Below are positions 24,104 to 38,300 of a stretch of DNA of 64,000 nt, in pieces; the first letter of the stretch is position 1, and each line of letters begins with the position of its first letter. The notes under the pieces are model-generated. The model saw only the letters and a list, made by a program, of their open reading frames with translations, had not been told where the DNA came from and ran no database searches. This stretch comes from Trichoplax sp. H2. Lineage: Eukaryota; Placozoa; Uniplacotomia; Trichoplacea. The stretch covers positions 248,001 to 312,000 of the forward strand of contig NOWV01000001.1 of NCBI GenBank assembly GCA_003344405.1, given 5' to 3'. A program made the position numbers and the translations under genes.

Positions 24104-25653
24104 TTCATCATTGTAACTTGATATCCATTTTATTTTGTTTAATAATACCTATGTAATTGGACACCATATTGCTTTTTAAGGCAAGAATAGAATTCTCTTG
24201 TAGCATCTTATTGTTGAGCAATCAGTGTTTTGCTCTTTTTAAAAAATACATCTACATAAGACCTAGACTAGCTATTTCTTTCCACTTTTAGTGCTCTTTG
24301 GATACTATAAAATATTGAGATTAGTTGTGATATTGATTGGAGATAAACAAGTATTGTTTCGATTTTAATTTTTTTCCAATGAAGAACCATTCTATAACTA
24401 CTGTACTAGGATTAGAATACAACATACTGAACTAAAGTAATAGGATGAATTCTCATTTTCTTAGCAAGAGGCATAGCCTTAAAAATGGATGACATCATGG
24501 CTATTATGAAAAATAGAATTTAGATGAAGTTATTATCTACTACCAATAAGTTATTGCAGTCACGCTATAAGTATAAATGATATAGTTAATAGTTTAACTC
24601 AAAATTGGCTTACGAGGAGAAAAAAAATCATCATAAAATTGAAAAAAATACCTATGCCACCTGATGGTATTGAAAGTTATAGTATTAACAGAAGGTAGTA
24701 GAGATTGCTGTGCAAGCATATTACTCTACTAGGCTCAACATGAACAAAATAGAAAGAAAGAAGAAGAAAAATAGTCTATAATTTGTAATCTAATAATATT
24801 CTAATCGTCTTTTTACTAAAAGTAATTATTAAAATAAAAAAATAACAATAATAGTACTAATAACATTTAAAAAAAATACTTTCATTTATGATTCATATAT
24901 AATATAAAAATAGATCTCTATTGATACCCTAAAGATATTTTTCCATTCCACTCATCCTAGTGCTCATGTGTTACTAATCGAGTTATTTTAAAGACGTCAT
25001 AAGCTGTCGAGAATATTATTGGCTAAAAAATATGTAGCCCTTACTCTAATGATACTACCACGTCAAGTGACAGCTGTATGAACTATTCTACATCATGATT
25101 GCATTGCTATACTCCTTATGAACTGGTTATAACATTGAATAAAAATTCTCTGATATATGTATACTACCATGTTGTCATCTTATTTCCTTTCTATTTGATG
25201 CATTTAATTCTACTTCATAGAATGCCTTCAAGCATCACATTTCTTCTTCCGATATCGTCATTATATCAAGTAGTAATTTGTTGTGATGTACTATATTTAG
25301 AACTAATATTGAAAAGATAGCAAATTTCCTACTATTCTCAAAACGATTATCGGCTAGTTTACCCAACCCGAAAAGTATACGGTACGACTGACAATTTAGT
25401 AGATAGAAGAAATGTTCAAGTAGATTAATAGTATTATACTATACGTTAAATGCGTATGGTGGCTAGAAGCTGCTCCGATTCCAATCTGTTTGAACTATTC
25501 TCTACTTTGCCATACCATAAAAATGATGATTAGAATATTTCCTTTTCTCATATTTAAAATTCATCATTCTTGCAGCATTTCTATTGTGGTAGTTGTGCAT
25601 ATGTTAAGGAACTTTAAAACAAATATATCTGGATAATGTTGTGTTTCCTAGAA

Positions 25654-25685
25654 CCGAAAGGGTTGTAGCTTTACAGCCCTTCTTC
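25654..25685. repeat. Related small hairpin
   Basis: GAAAGGGTTGTAGCTTTACAG then CCCTTCTTC. It resembles the hairpin near 24079 (shared GAAAGGG, TTTACAGCCCTT) but has a longer loop. Confidence 0.45.
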
Positions 25686-26778
25686 TACTGTACTATGATA
25701 AGATTATATATTGGCTCCACAAAATGGGTCCATTCGATTTTTATACTCAAATAGCAGTAGTTTTACAGAGCGAAGATGTTGATAGTAAAGAGTACGCATA
25801 TATTATTGAATGATAAGTTTCATAACAAATAACATTGGATAGCATTCTATTGAAAACTAAAAGAAATAAGAACACCGGAGACAGTCCAATTGTAATCAAT
25901 GGATATCAAAGAGTAAAATGTTGGACAAATGGACAGATACGCCTTAAGCATTCTATGCTAAGTAATAACTGATATCCGGAATACGGTAGTCCTGTGACAG
26001 TTTTAACATAAAAAAGACGTCATTGATATTACATCAATAGCATAATCCGATTTGTGTACATATTTGATTGAGTCTTTCAAACAATGTTAATACAGAAAAT
26101 ACGTTGAAACTCAAGATGTATCTGCTTTTCGATTACGATTGATCATAAGTCAAGAGCGGGTTAAAACTTTCTAACCGTCTTCTATTATCCAAATTATGAG
26201 TATTTACCTATTTCACCCATCATTTAGGTGAAATCTTTTATAGCCTGCCGGCATGTAATGTTGTTTTCTATGGATTACAAATGAAAACGTGCTTTCAATA
26301 CGAACTGTATTGAAATAGAATTGATCAGCCTAACTAATAATGGTATTCTATACATCTTGGAATTATGTAAACATGGCACTGATTCTACAAGAACTAACTT
26401 GATTATTGATTGGAGATATTCAGTAAAGATAATACTTAAAGTTAGATTATAATATTAATATTGAATGTAGCGTTCTATTCTTATAATGCTAACTAGGACT
26501 GGGCTATCAATCGCGGCATATTTTGGCCCTTCATCAATCATAATAGCGATTGCATTAACTTTTTCATTTATTCCGTTTTTAGTCTTGACTTATGGCGATA
26601 GTTGTAGCTATTTGTAGTCAAGATGTCCACATATCTAGTGTCATAGCCTTCCTATTTACAGAAAGTTGCATTGATACTTCTATGTTTTCTAGTGCATAAT
26701 AGATGATACTAAGTAACTATTGATTTTTTATTGCAAACTGGACAGTAGCCATCATAATATACAATCATATTAAAAATT

Positions 26779-26789
26779 GGGGGGGGGGG
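26779..26789 (+). repeat. Poly-G run (11 G)
   Basis: A run of eleven G in AT-rich, gene-poor sequence. Confidence 0.95.
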
Positions 26790-27225
26790 ATTACGTTCCT
26801 TCGATTTTTTAATGCTGTAAACATCTCAAGTAAACGTTCATACAAAAGACAATCAAAAACAAGGATCTGCCCAATTTTATACGTAAATGGCTTCTTTAAT
26901 TGATTATGATTAACCATTTTGCAGAAATCGAATTTCCTGTCTCATATTTCTTTCCGAGAAACTTACATCAATAAATTAAATCAACCGTAATTATGATTTT
27001 TCATTTTTTCTAATCTGTTTACGTTAATCATATGAGACTCTTCATTATGTAATAAGTACTCTTTCATGAACCAAATTTGGGAAAAATTGGATGTTATAAC
27101 AAGAGTAAAAATAAAAGATTGCTCTAATATCAGCTGGCGAATTTTAAATTGTTAAATATACAAATACAATTCTCAAAAGATTTAGATGAAAGCTATTATA
27201 GATATTGTCAGTCAAAGTATACACA

Positions 27226-27262
27226 TATATATATAGGTTAACATATATATATATATATATAG
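27226..27262. repeat. AT dinucleotide microsatellite
   Basis: Two AT-dinucleotide tracts separated by GGTTAAC. Together they can fold back on themselves. Confidence 0.85.
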
Positions 27263-30200
27263 TTTATACCTAATCATTTCGCTAGCATACTTAGATTAAA
27301 TACTGATTATATATGTATAATAAACTGTTTATACTACTTATACTCTATAGAGTATCAAATTTTCTTAACTGTCGTGATCTAGCTATCCTTAATGCTACTG
27401 TAGCGTAGTTATTATTGCTTAGTGTACATTAGTAGTCCTATATATTGCAATGTACAGAATGTGATCATCTTACAAAGATTAATACAACAGATGAGATAGT
27501 ATCTGTCCCATGATAACATCTCAAAAATGCTTAGCTTATCCTAGAATATCTTTGCGGACCATAATTACGGTACGGGTAAATCTGAATTTTGACTACAGTA
27601 TAGAATTATATTGTCAACTTGGTGGAATCGTTTTTTGATAGATCAATTCTACAATGATATTAATCATTCAATGATAGTTGCTATAGTTAATCCTTTCTCC
27701 TAATATATAAAAGCAGCACTTAAATCATAACTCAATCCAAATTCTATTGTAGTATCGCCCAAGACTGGAAGCAGTTTGACCTAAAGAGTAGGATCTTGGG
27801 AGCTCATCTAAACAGGACAAAAACTGTAACCTAATGAAATAATATCCCATCTTCGAAAATTGTATTAAATAATTTATAGTAATTGAATTTAAACTATCAA
27901 TGAGGCTATTGACAAGTAAGAGGGCCTACTTGAGGATCGTATCTACGAAATAATTATTATTTTTAAAGTTTATTGGAAATTTGTTTGTTTAATAACTAAT
28001 CGTGATTTGATAATGTAAGTAGGATACAGACTTTGTTTGTTAACATTAAGGCAACATAGTTATTATCGTCTCACCCGGTATTTTTTGTCTATATTGGTTA
28101 TCTTTTTACTGTCTAATCTAACTTATTCTCTGATTACTAGTAATTTACCGTAAACATCTATTATTATCATTTACTAAAAATTGAACTCTTGAAATAGGCC
28201 TTTTTAATATCCTTAATTATTAATTAGAAACCACCACCTTTTTCCGCGAAATAGCGTAGCAAATTATTCCCATAAATATCAATTATCATTCTAAACTTAT
28301 TTGTATCAAATAGTACTAGTACTCTTATCTAGCTATAATTAAAATATCTCGTTTTTATCAATAATGATTGGCATAATGCAATGTATATTACATCAGTTCT
28401 TGAATTGCCTACGACCACCATCAATTTTTAATATTCTAGAAATAGTAGCGATCTAACGAAGCCATGCTAATTGTTCTCCCTATTAAATTATTCAATAAAG
28501 GCTAAAAATTAAGCTAACATTATCCATCGATATGCTAAGTAGCTATAATGACTATGATCTCTTTCCTATCTTTGACAATAATCACTTATTTGCAATGGTA
28601 CAGTAGATGCAATGGAAGAATTATGACCCATCATTTCATTTACAAATTATTAGTAACTATAAACTTTAATTAATTGAATGATTAAAGGTATTTTAACCGG
28701 CAAATACATTAGTAATAGCTGACAATAAAATTAGAAATTATTTTTAATTTTGTACCAATAAAGCGCCATATAGTATTCTGTAATGATTATGTTTCTATTT
28801 ATCTCTCTTTGCTGTTAAGAAAACTGTAAGCGATCTTTAAATTTTATCTTAAGTTCTCTTCTACGTTACTATAATGTTTCATAATAGCTCCAAGAAGTAT
28901 CGGCCTTGTTAGCGTTTTAATACAAAATAAAGCATCCATCATAATAGATTACTGAATGCTTAACTATGCTATGAAAGTTGCATATGGTCTTATCCTTAAT
29001 GTATACATTAGGCTATTGATAGTAGCCCGTAATACCAGTAAGTTAATTAGAAAATAGTATTACGTACTGCATCTTGAATAATTACCATAATATTTATCGT
29101 TATTGATATATAATATATTACATATGAGATTGAATTCTAGGACCCCGAAATAATTTTACGCGTTCCCTATCATATACTTGCATATGCAATATTTGTATAT
29201 AACATTTAAAATTTATCATAGGGTATGAAATGTTCATTACTATACTACTTTAGAGGTATCTCTTAGACATGATAGTCAAGTTTATCACTATATAGCTAGG
29301 GTTAAACGACATTACGCTTTCTATACGAAAATACAACATGTAAGCATGGAACATTTGAAATATTTAAAGAATATCTTACCGTACAAAGAGATATACATGA
29401 TTTTTGTGTGCTATGTACTCGTATTTGTAACAGAAGCAATGATTCATGATAGAATTAGCATTCTATTGCATGTTAGGAGCAGCAAATTTCATTAGCAAAA
29501 GGAAGACGATAATGCTTGAATAGTTTACCGAACATTATATGATCAGCTCAGGCTTAATGAATTAATCACTTACTGATCCTTTACTATAAATACATTATAT
29601 CTAATATTTAAAATTTATTACTATCCAGCCAAATACCTGAAGATATTGCTTAAAGAGTGAACAGTAAAGAGTATCATGTATAACATTTGAGTGCAATATT
29701 TAAACTTTATTATAATATAATCATATGTACGTTAGGTATGGAACAAGATCACAGGCGCATGTATCCTTATAATGACAAATTAGCGATATATTTGGAGGAG
29801 TTATAGTTAACAAGCAGCAAAACTTATCAATAGAAGATAATCAACCGCGTAAATAAAGCGGTTTAAGTAATTGGCCTGCTATTATGGCAAGAGCAGTAAA
29901 TAAAATTTTGCAACGAACAGGCAGTGCTTTAATCTTCGTCACTAGCAGTGTACATAAAACGATGTTATGTACCTTGTATTATACGTTATATTTTATGCGA
30001 TTGTTAAATAATTTAGACATAATATTCGAAAGTTATTACATAGCAGCCTCGTATAGAGATGCTAAGTAAATCATCTATAGTAATAGTAATAGGCAATCTT
30101 CAGTAGAAAGTTTTATTACTTGACAAGAATGATAATGGATTGCAGGTGATACTTAAACTAGTGACCACGTAAAGTAACTTGATGTGGAACGATAACATAG

Positions 30201-33200
30201 ATTTCATACTACACAATGTATTATATCTTAAAATCAATTACAATATAACTATATGTAGTCAATCTTTACTGCGCCATATGCAACATTTCATGTATAAAAT
30301 TTGGAATGGATGATTTTATAAAATATTCTTGCTTCTCCTTTACTACGCTATATAATATGCTTGAAATATGATCTTAAAATTTTTCTTCAAGCATATATTT
30401 TTCAATTTGGGTGCAATAACTATCATAGAATTCACGGTTCATTAAAAAAATGGCATACACATCATATAAATCATTAGCAATTTGACGATGACCTCTCATT
30501 ATAGTTTCTATCAAGCCTTATAACAGTTACAGTAAATCACAAAAAATTCATATTTTTACAGAGTTCAAGGCTTATATATAGCAAAATTAATTGAACATTA
30601 TGTATAAATAGTACGTATAATGGAATACTTGGACTAAATAACTATTTACATATTAATTTTGAGATCTTAGATACCATATAGGCGATTTAAGATGGTGTTA
30701 TGATAATAGCTATAAACTTCAAAGCTTACTTACTATTAAAACTACTCTAACCAAAGCTCTATGTAATAGAAGATGATGAAGCTAACACTGTTTTACAACA
30801 AATATAAAGAGCAGATAAGAATATCATGGCTGCAATTATTACTGAGACAGACGTTTATTTAATCCAAGGTGAGATGCCTGTCCGTGCTAAAAGAGTATTA
30901 ATTATACTATAGATTATTCAATTCTGTCAAATCTGAAGTTTTTATTGCAAGTATAATGGATTTGTATCCATATACGTATATCTATGTTTGTAAATTTTAT
31001 GATTATTGTTAATATTATATCTTAATCGCAAGGACACCAGGTCTCATCAATTAGATTGTTCCACTTGATGAAAATGAAAGACAGTAAGGAAATCTTTCCC
31101 ACAATGCAAAATATGAATCATTTGACTAATATTGTAGTATAGCTGTAAATAGATCATATTTGGAGTTAGATTGTAAAATTTTTCATTGATTAATCACTAC
31201 AGAGATGCAGGTAGTCTCTGATAGAAAAATTATTAATGTAATAAAGTAAAAATTTTCAAGGAATCAAAGTCGCACCTTATATTTGACTCTTTATATCATA
31301 AATATACTGCAGTGAGAGAGGACAGAAAATAGATCTTTTGCATGAATGATTAAAATATATAATTATGAAATGCTTCACTTACTGCTGTCTACTTTATGAG
31401 CACTAACGCATACAAATGAGGGTAGCATAAAATGTATGTAATCATAGCATTCCATGAATACCAACATTTAATGCACTGGCTACGTTCACTTCCCTACATA
31501 CCAAATATATTTTGTAAACCAAACGTACTAAATAAGAAAGGAGAATAATTTTGTCAGCTTTTTGCATGTAGCAACACTATTGCAATCGCTATCTTGCCAA
31601 TATACTCCTTAATGTTTGAGTAATGTTAATATCATTTCTAATTTACATGGCCAGATCATTACTGCACAGCTAATATTTCGTAATCAAATCAATGTATTCT
31701 ATCCAGTTCAACGCAAATGTGCAAACTAAGAATTCGGGCTCCAAATCATACCTACTTACGCGATAGCACATATTAAGGGTATTTAGGAATTTCTACATAT
31801 TTTTCTGGATCAAGCATAAATAACTATCGATTACACTGTTTCAACGAAATAGTCCAACTGACGGGAAAAATCAGAGCGATTACAGGGTCTTAAAGTCTTA
31901 CAGGAACTCACTATTGGCGAAGAGATTTCAACATTTCCGCTGCAGTATAGTTGATATCTAATCGAGAACACGTCGCTTTATCAATCTATCAATATAAATT
32001 TAAAACAAAAGGAATTACTAACAGTCACCTTGTAACTTTTCAGCTACAATTTTATATTGCTAGAAATTATTATTTACTCTTGAAGTCTGATTCAAAAATT
32101 TTCGGGGTAGTTCAGAAATAATTACGATTTTGGAATCGAATATTGCGCAGCATATTATAGTGTCACTACTGCACTTGAAGAAATAGCATAACCTATGTTG
32201 TCATTAGATAGCAGGATCATTATATCTCTGGCCGTTAAAATGCTAATCAAGGAACATGAAGATACGATAGTGCAATCGTTTGATAATATGGATTGGAGTG
32301 ACTGGAATATCTAATCATACTATGCAGCAACTATCGAAATCCATTTATCAAATATCAAGATAAAGCAAGTATATTGTTCCTGTTATTATCCCAGGATTGC
32401 TCAAATTGCTACAATAGATTAATATCTTTCATCTTACAGTACAACAGCTATATGATATAAATATAATGAATTTAAAAATAGGGAGCTGGATATATTGCTA
32501 TGAATTTTAGGGTGGTATATCAGTCTCCAAATATATCAATAAAAGATAGGTTATCATCTTCTCCCTCTATTATTTGTATCAAGAGATTAATCTACTCATA
32601 AATTATATTGAATCTTGTTGTAGCTAATCAGAAATCGTTACTAACAATGTAGCAAAAGCAAACGAAAATTTATTTATTATCTGAGAATTGTTTTTATAAT
32701 ACCAATACATTTTTTAATGTCTAATCAAGAGAATATAACATTGGCGAAGATAAAGAACTGTTAAAGTCTAGCATTGTCATATGTAAGAACATTAATTATG
32801 ATCATAAATGAAGAATATCAGAAAAATTTGAAGATGATGACAAAAATACAGATCAGATCAAATTATGATTACGTCATTCTAGATGATAAAGCTTATTTTA
32901 TATATCACATAATCACTTTATAAATGGATTAAGTGATACAATAATTGTCTATGTGGATTGTCATCTTCGTAAAACATTATAAGATAACGTCTTTAGCGTA
33001 AATTAAATTGAAGATGATCTCTAAGAGGTCTCATAAAATTATATCACAAACTTAATAAGATAAAAAGTTGAGATTGGATTTTACATTAGTCGATATACTT
33101 CATCATACAAACACAGAATAAGCGATTATTTCGATTTTCTAAAGTTGCATAAATATGTAAGCGTGAGTAGATAGATTTATGCAAGAACGGAATTACGTAG

Positions 33201-34397
33201 TATTCAGTTAACTTAAATTTTCTGACCTACTCTTAATTTATACGTATTGTACATTGAAAATATAAGCTAGGTGTGATTGCTAATGAAACTAGACCTAGTA
33301 TTTATCGATTACTTGAATAATGATTAATATACAAATGTATCCTTTCTAGGTTTACTATAATAATTTTACTATTTACTTAACGAAATTATTCATTTTTTCA
33401 TCCAGCTACTCATGGTTGATAACTTGATGATTTCCACTCTAATTATCATCTTCATTACCAACTATATGGATAACGGATGTAAGTAATACAAGTTAAAATC
33501 TCAGATATATTATGTAAGTTAATTTACAGATATTATTTTCGTGGCATAAATATTAAATAGGACAAATTGATAGATTGTTAGATCTTAATTTCTTGTGCTG
33601 TAATTATTTAACAATGTTTCGCGTAGCTAACAAGATGCAAATTCAATAAATATTATCCAAAAAATTAATTTTGATGCTTTACTTTCCATTTACTCCTTGA
33701 TCAGCTTCGTTTCCTTTACGAATTTCCATGCGATCTAATTGAATATTTCGGCTTTACTTGCTACCTAGTGATCTACATAAGATCACTTCAGTGGCGATAT
33801 CGTATTTCGCTCTAATTTTGCGAATACCAATTACACACAAATATAGATAATTTAATTCCTTTAGATGTATATGTTACGATATACATTATATTAGCCGTTA
33901 TTTCCATCGTCTATTCATGAAAATAGTCAATCAATTTTAACTTGTTCTGTTGTTTTCTTTCAATATGTGATAAAACATCTCCTTCTCAACGGATTGCATA
34001 TAAATTAATCATACTAACATTGGCTTGATTTATTTTATTTTGCATAGACGTCACCAGTCTTGAAATACACCATAGTATCTTCAGTCTTAGCTAAGTTTCC
34101 AAGCTAGAAGGTTGATGATTTCTGATACGAATCATGCCAAATTATGGAATAATCAACATGAATGCTATTGAAGAGTCATTCTTGTGCATGCTTTCGAGCT
34201 TGCTTTAAAAGATTTTAGTTAGTGTCGCGAGTTCCTACCCAAAATAGATCATCCTATTGAAATTCATGGCCAAAATACTTGCATACATAAATATATTGTA
34301 CATCTAAAATAATAACAATACTCTTTCATAGATCGCCTAACGTTGATCCAAGACGTAGTAAAATTACCATAAAAGCACAAATTTTAAGACTACATTA

Positions 34398-35378
34398 TTA
34401 TAAGATGGTACAAAGTTTAGAAACCGGTGTTTTCCTATTTTCTTTACTTTGTTGATACGAATTAGGACTAGCACCATTCGTGTTCCTTGATGGTGGCGTC
34501 GATAGGCTATTATGCTTAGGAGTATTCCCTTTGGATGGACTCTCCGCTGGACTATCAGTAGTTGCAACTGAGACTTTGTGGCGATTAAAAATAGTACTAT
34601 TGGGTTTTAATGGATTAAAAAATGATAAACTAACTCTACTGGAAGCACTATTACTTCGTAATGAATGTCCATCACTAGGTTTTAAGAAATTACTATTACC
34701 ACCGCTACCATTATTTTGATCTGGACTATTGATTCGTCGTTGCATTCCAAATAAAATAATTCGATAAGTTCCGGTTACATTATTGCGATAGTCTTTGTGA
34801 TCGCCTTTATCATACATTTCTTTAGTAATACCCAATTGCCGTAATTGTTTATTAGCTGTTTCCTCGATTTCTTGCATACTTTCAAAATCTTGATCATCAC
34901 CGTGATGAAATGTTGGTGTATTCTTACATGGAGGATAAGGCTTTGGAAATTCAATTTGTTCTAAAAATGAACTTTCTATAATTTCACGAATGCTATACCG
35001 TTCTCTAGGATTATGCCTTAAAATACTGGTAATCAATATTTTGCAGTCTTGGCTAACAAACGATGGAAAGACATAACGTCCTTCTAAGATACAATCTTTC
35101 AATTTATCCACAGTTTCAGCTCGAAATGGCATTGTACCAACCACCATGAAATACAATAATACACCAAGAGCCCAAATATCAACGAGTGGGCCATAATAAT
35201 AATCATCTTTAAATAATTCTGGCGCAGCATAAGGTGGTGAACCGCAGAAAGTATTTAATTTGGTGGTCGCTTTAGCAAATGTACTAAAACCAAAATCGGC
35301 TACTTTCACTTGCTTATTATTAGACGAAAAGAGGATATTTTCAGCTTTAACATCGCGATGGACAATATCATTTTGATG
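34398..35378 (-). CDS. NIM1K: NIM1K coding exon 3
   Basis: Residues 198-523, starting HQNDIVHRDVKAENILF and running through DFG, the activation loop, the C-lobe, the UBA-like segment and a Ser/Pro/Asn-rich tail. The acceptor is cttattttttag|CAT. The true exon reaches 69 bases further 5' than the first Met/Val-type start at 35309. Confidence 0.95.
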   Translation of the reverse strand, partial: HQNDIVHRDVKAENILFSSNNKQVKVADFGFSTFAKATTKLNTFCGSPPYAAPELFKDDYYYGPLVDIWALGVLLYFMVVGTMPFRAETVDKLKDCILEGRYVFPSFVSQDCKILITSILRHNPRERYSIREIIESSFLEQIEFPKPYPPCKNTPTFHHGDDQDFESMQEIEETANKQLRQLGITKEMYDKGDHKDYRNNVTGTYRIILFGMQRRINSPDQNNGSGGNSNFLKPSDGHSLRSNSASSRVSLSFFNPLKPNSTIFNRHKVSVATTDSPAESPSKGNTPKHNSLSTPPSRNTNGASPNSYQQSKENRKTPVSKLCTIL

Positions 35379-38300
35379 CTAAAAAATAAGAAGATAATTT
35401 AGTCATTGGCATCGTTATGGTTCGTTTCTGGTATTCGAACAATAACATTGGTTTCAAAATTTAAATTTCAAAGTATATGCAACTTTCGATCAAAGTATGT
35501 CTTACTAATGAAGGTACAATAATCTATTATAATTATTATGGTTATGTAAATCATGTAAATTAATTAACGACAACAATATTGCATTAAAATTAACTGATCA
35601 GATCGAGAATATTGTATTGGAGATGAGATACAGTAATAATTTGTTGATCCTGTGTATAGGCAAGCAATTAAATTATTTTTATGCGTAATCCTGAATTTCA
35701 CTATAATCCAGGAATATAAATGTAAAAAATTTGATATCACTGCTTTGTAATTCAGTTCGTAACATCAGTAATTTTATTTAATTTTTAACCGAATTTGCAA
35801 ATAATGTACCAATAGAAATAGGCAATCATTCATTTACTAAGTTCTTGGTCGAGAAATTAATACTTTTATCTACTAGTGCAGATAATTTTAAATTACTCTA
35901 TATTCGAAGAATTAAATATAGTAACTAACAGCTGCCAAGTATAAATCAGTCGAATACTATATCATTATTTCATTTCAACTTACTCAAACTACTGAAAAAT
36001 TTGTATTAGAAATGAAATACGCCATTGATGTTTACTCCGTTATCATTGTAATTAGCACTATGGATAGAAGATGTTCTCACGTTTTAATAATAGTAAAAAT
36101 AAATAAACGTTAGTAGAGCAACTTGCAGCTGTCAAAACTGTCTATTGACATTCTTGGTATAATTTTATATGAATAATGGTGATAAATAAGTTAGTTGATT
36201 CTATTTTTGGACTATCATTGGATTGATTGCTATGACATTAGCACTAATCTAATAGCATGAACTTGCAATTGCTGACCAATGACCATAGTACTCGAAGAAT
36301 GGAAATTTTTTAATAGAAAATTATAATAAGAGTCTATCATTACAATTAAAAGCCATGTGCATTAGTAACCAACGCAATTCTTTGTAATACTTACAATATG
36401 TTCGATAGCTGAAACAATTTGAGCGAATAAAGGTTTCGCTTCTTCTTCCTTCATTCGTCCTCCTTTTGATATATACGTGTATAATTCGCCACCAGATGCA
36501 TATTCGATAATTAGGTAAAATCGTTCAATTGTTTCTACCACTTCATATAATCGAATAACATTGGGATGATGAAGTCTATCCATAGCATCTACTTCGCACG
36601 ATAATAATTTGCGTGTTTTGTCATCTAATTTGGTCTTGTCCAGAATCTTAACTGCTGCTCGATCTAGTATAAATAAAATAATTTTACGTATGATTAGCAT
36701 TACTTGATCAATATTATTATACGCTTTACTAAGGCGAAGTTCGCAGCTAGGTATTACGTAACAACTTTATTTATTATCGACTAATTTTATTGTAGCCATA
36801 ATTTTTCATCAAGTTTATGAACCATTCTGAAATTATAATGATCCACAAGTCCCTCATGATTTGTAAGTTATAGTTTTTAGTTGATTAGAAGTAGTTATGA
36901 CTGTTCAATTCGTATGCGAAAGCAAATTTTAATTTGATTATCAGTATGTATTTGTAATTTGAAAATAACCCTCATGATAAAACCTGTAATGTATATATAT
37001 CAAAAATTTTTTATAGAAAGCAAACAGTAACAATAATAAATAATTCAATAGCTTTTTCGTACATCAAATATTTAAAACCAATCACAATACGATGAAATTT
37101 ATAGGCGTTATAGACTATCCCTAAACAATATATACTCTGTGCGCTATTGAATTAAATGAAAAGGCTTGATTTCTAAATATTTTATACCGTAAAAAAGAAA
37201 TTAAGTAAAGAGTTGATCTGATCGTAGTGACTGGTAAAGACATCAAATGTTTTTTTTAAGATATCAAGATAAGTTTTGTTAAGAAAAAGAAATTGATAAA
37301 TTTAGTAAATTAAATAGTGAGCAGACAATAATAATTATACTGCAGTTATTATTTTAGAACGTACGAATCGTGAGCTTTATCATCAAGCAAATCGAATTTA
37401 GGAAAGAATTAGGAATTAATCGTATCGATTAGTATGCTAACAAAAATATGACTGAACTTCCTAGTTATATAAATTGATGTATAGCTCATTTAGAAAAAAA
37501 TTCGCAAAGACAATCTCAGTTATTATTATTATTGCTAGGCGACATATAAATAAGGTTAGTCAATGATATAAAACGAGAACAGTTAAATGACTACAAGTAA
37601 ATATATCAACAATCAGTTCTAAAACATTACCAAGTAGAACATTATAACTGAACTCAGCAAATAGGTTTTCTTATTATAATCAAGCAAAACGAAACTGCTA
37701 GCTAGCTAATATCACCATGACCGCATTAATTTGGTATGAGAAAAGAATTTAAAAGAAAGAATGTAATTAACTATTTCTGTAATGTTTGGGAATGTCATTA
37801 TAGTGATATGTTGGTACATCAAGATCTTACTTAAGAAAAATTAACCTTATTTACAATGCTAACCGATCCTCAAAATTATATAAAAGCTTTTCTTGCTCTA
37901 TAGTATGGAGATATAAGTAAATTATAACTTCCAATCGTTTTGGTTTATGTACTGTATACAAATAAGCCAGGGATGGAAATAATTCTAATAGTAAAATTGA
38001 AACAATAATGATACAATTGATAATCTGAGATAACAGTATACCCGTATAGATAGTTAATATAAAACTAAGCACTTTCATGTCTATAAAATTTAGAAAGATT
38101 ACAAGATAGTTATACTATCAAAACTAGCCTTAGGCTTGTAAGCCAGATACTTGATGGATATGATATGCGAATAGACAATTCCAGTATTTAAATTGAACTA
38201 AATGATTTCATGTACTCCAGTAAGGGTTATAAAGACATTTTAATTATCCCTCATTGACATCTCCAAATGTAAAGATTAAATACGGTATTCAAGTTATTAG

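Larger units (their letters stand above)
16001..34397. other. 18-kb gene-poor AT-rich region
   Basis: I find no coding sequence I can support. The longest frames (16641-16880 plus, 20253-20444 minus, 25099-25320 plus, 29884-30069 plus) match no family I know and lack convincing splice context. It contains a ten-C run (22866-22875), an eleven-G run (26779-26789), an AT microsatellite (27226-27262) and two similar small hairpins near 24079 and 25654. Two minus-strand AATAAA words at 34029-34039, about 360 bases past the kinase stop, may be its polyadenylation signal. Confidence 0.55.

Noticed and set aside
34480-34719. 79-residue plus-strand frame
   Set aside because: Antisense shadow of the NIM1K C-terminal tail.
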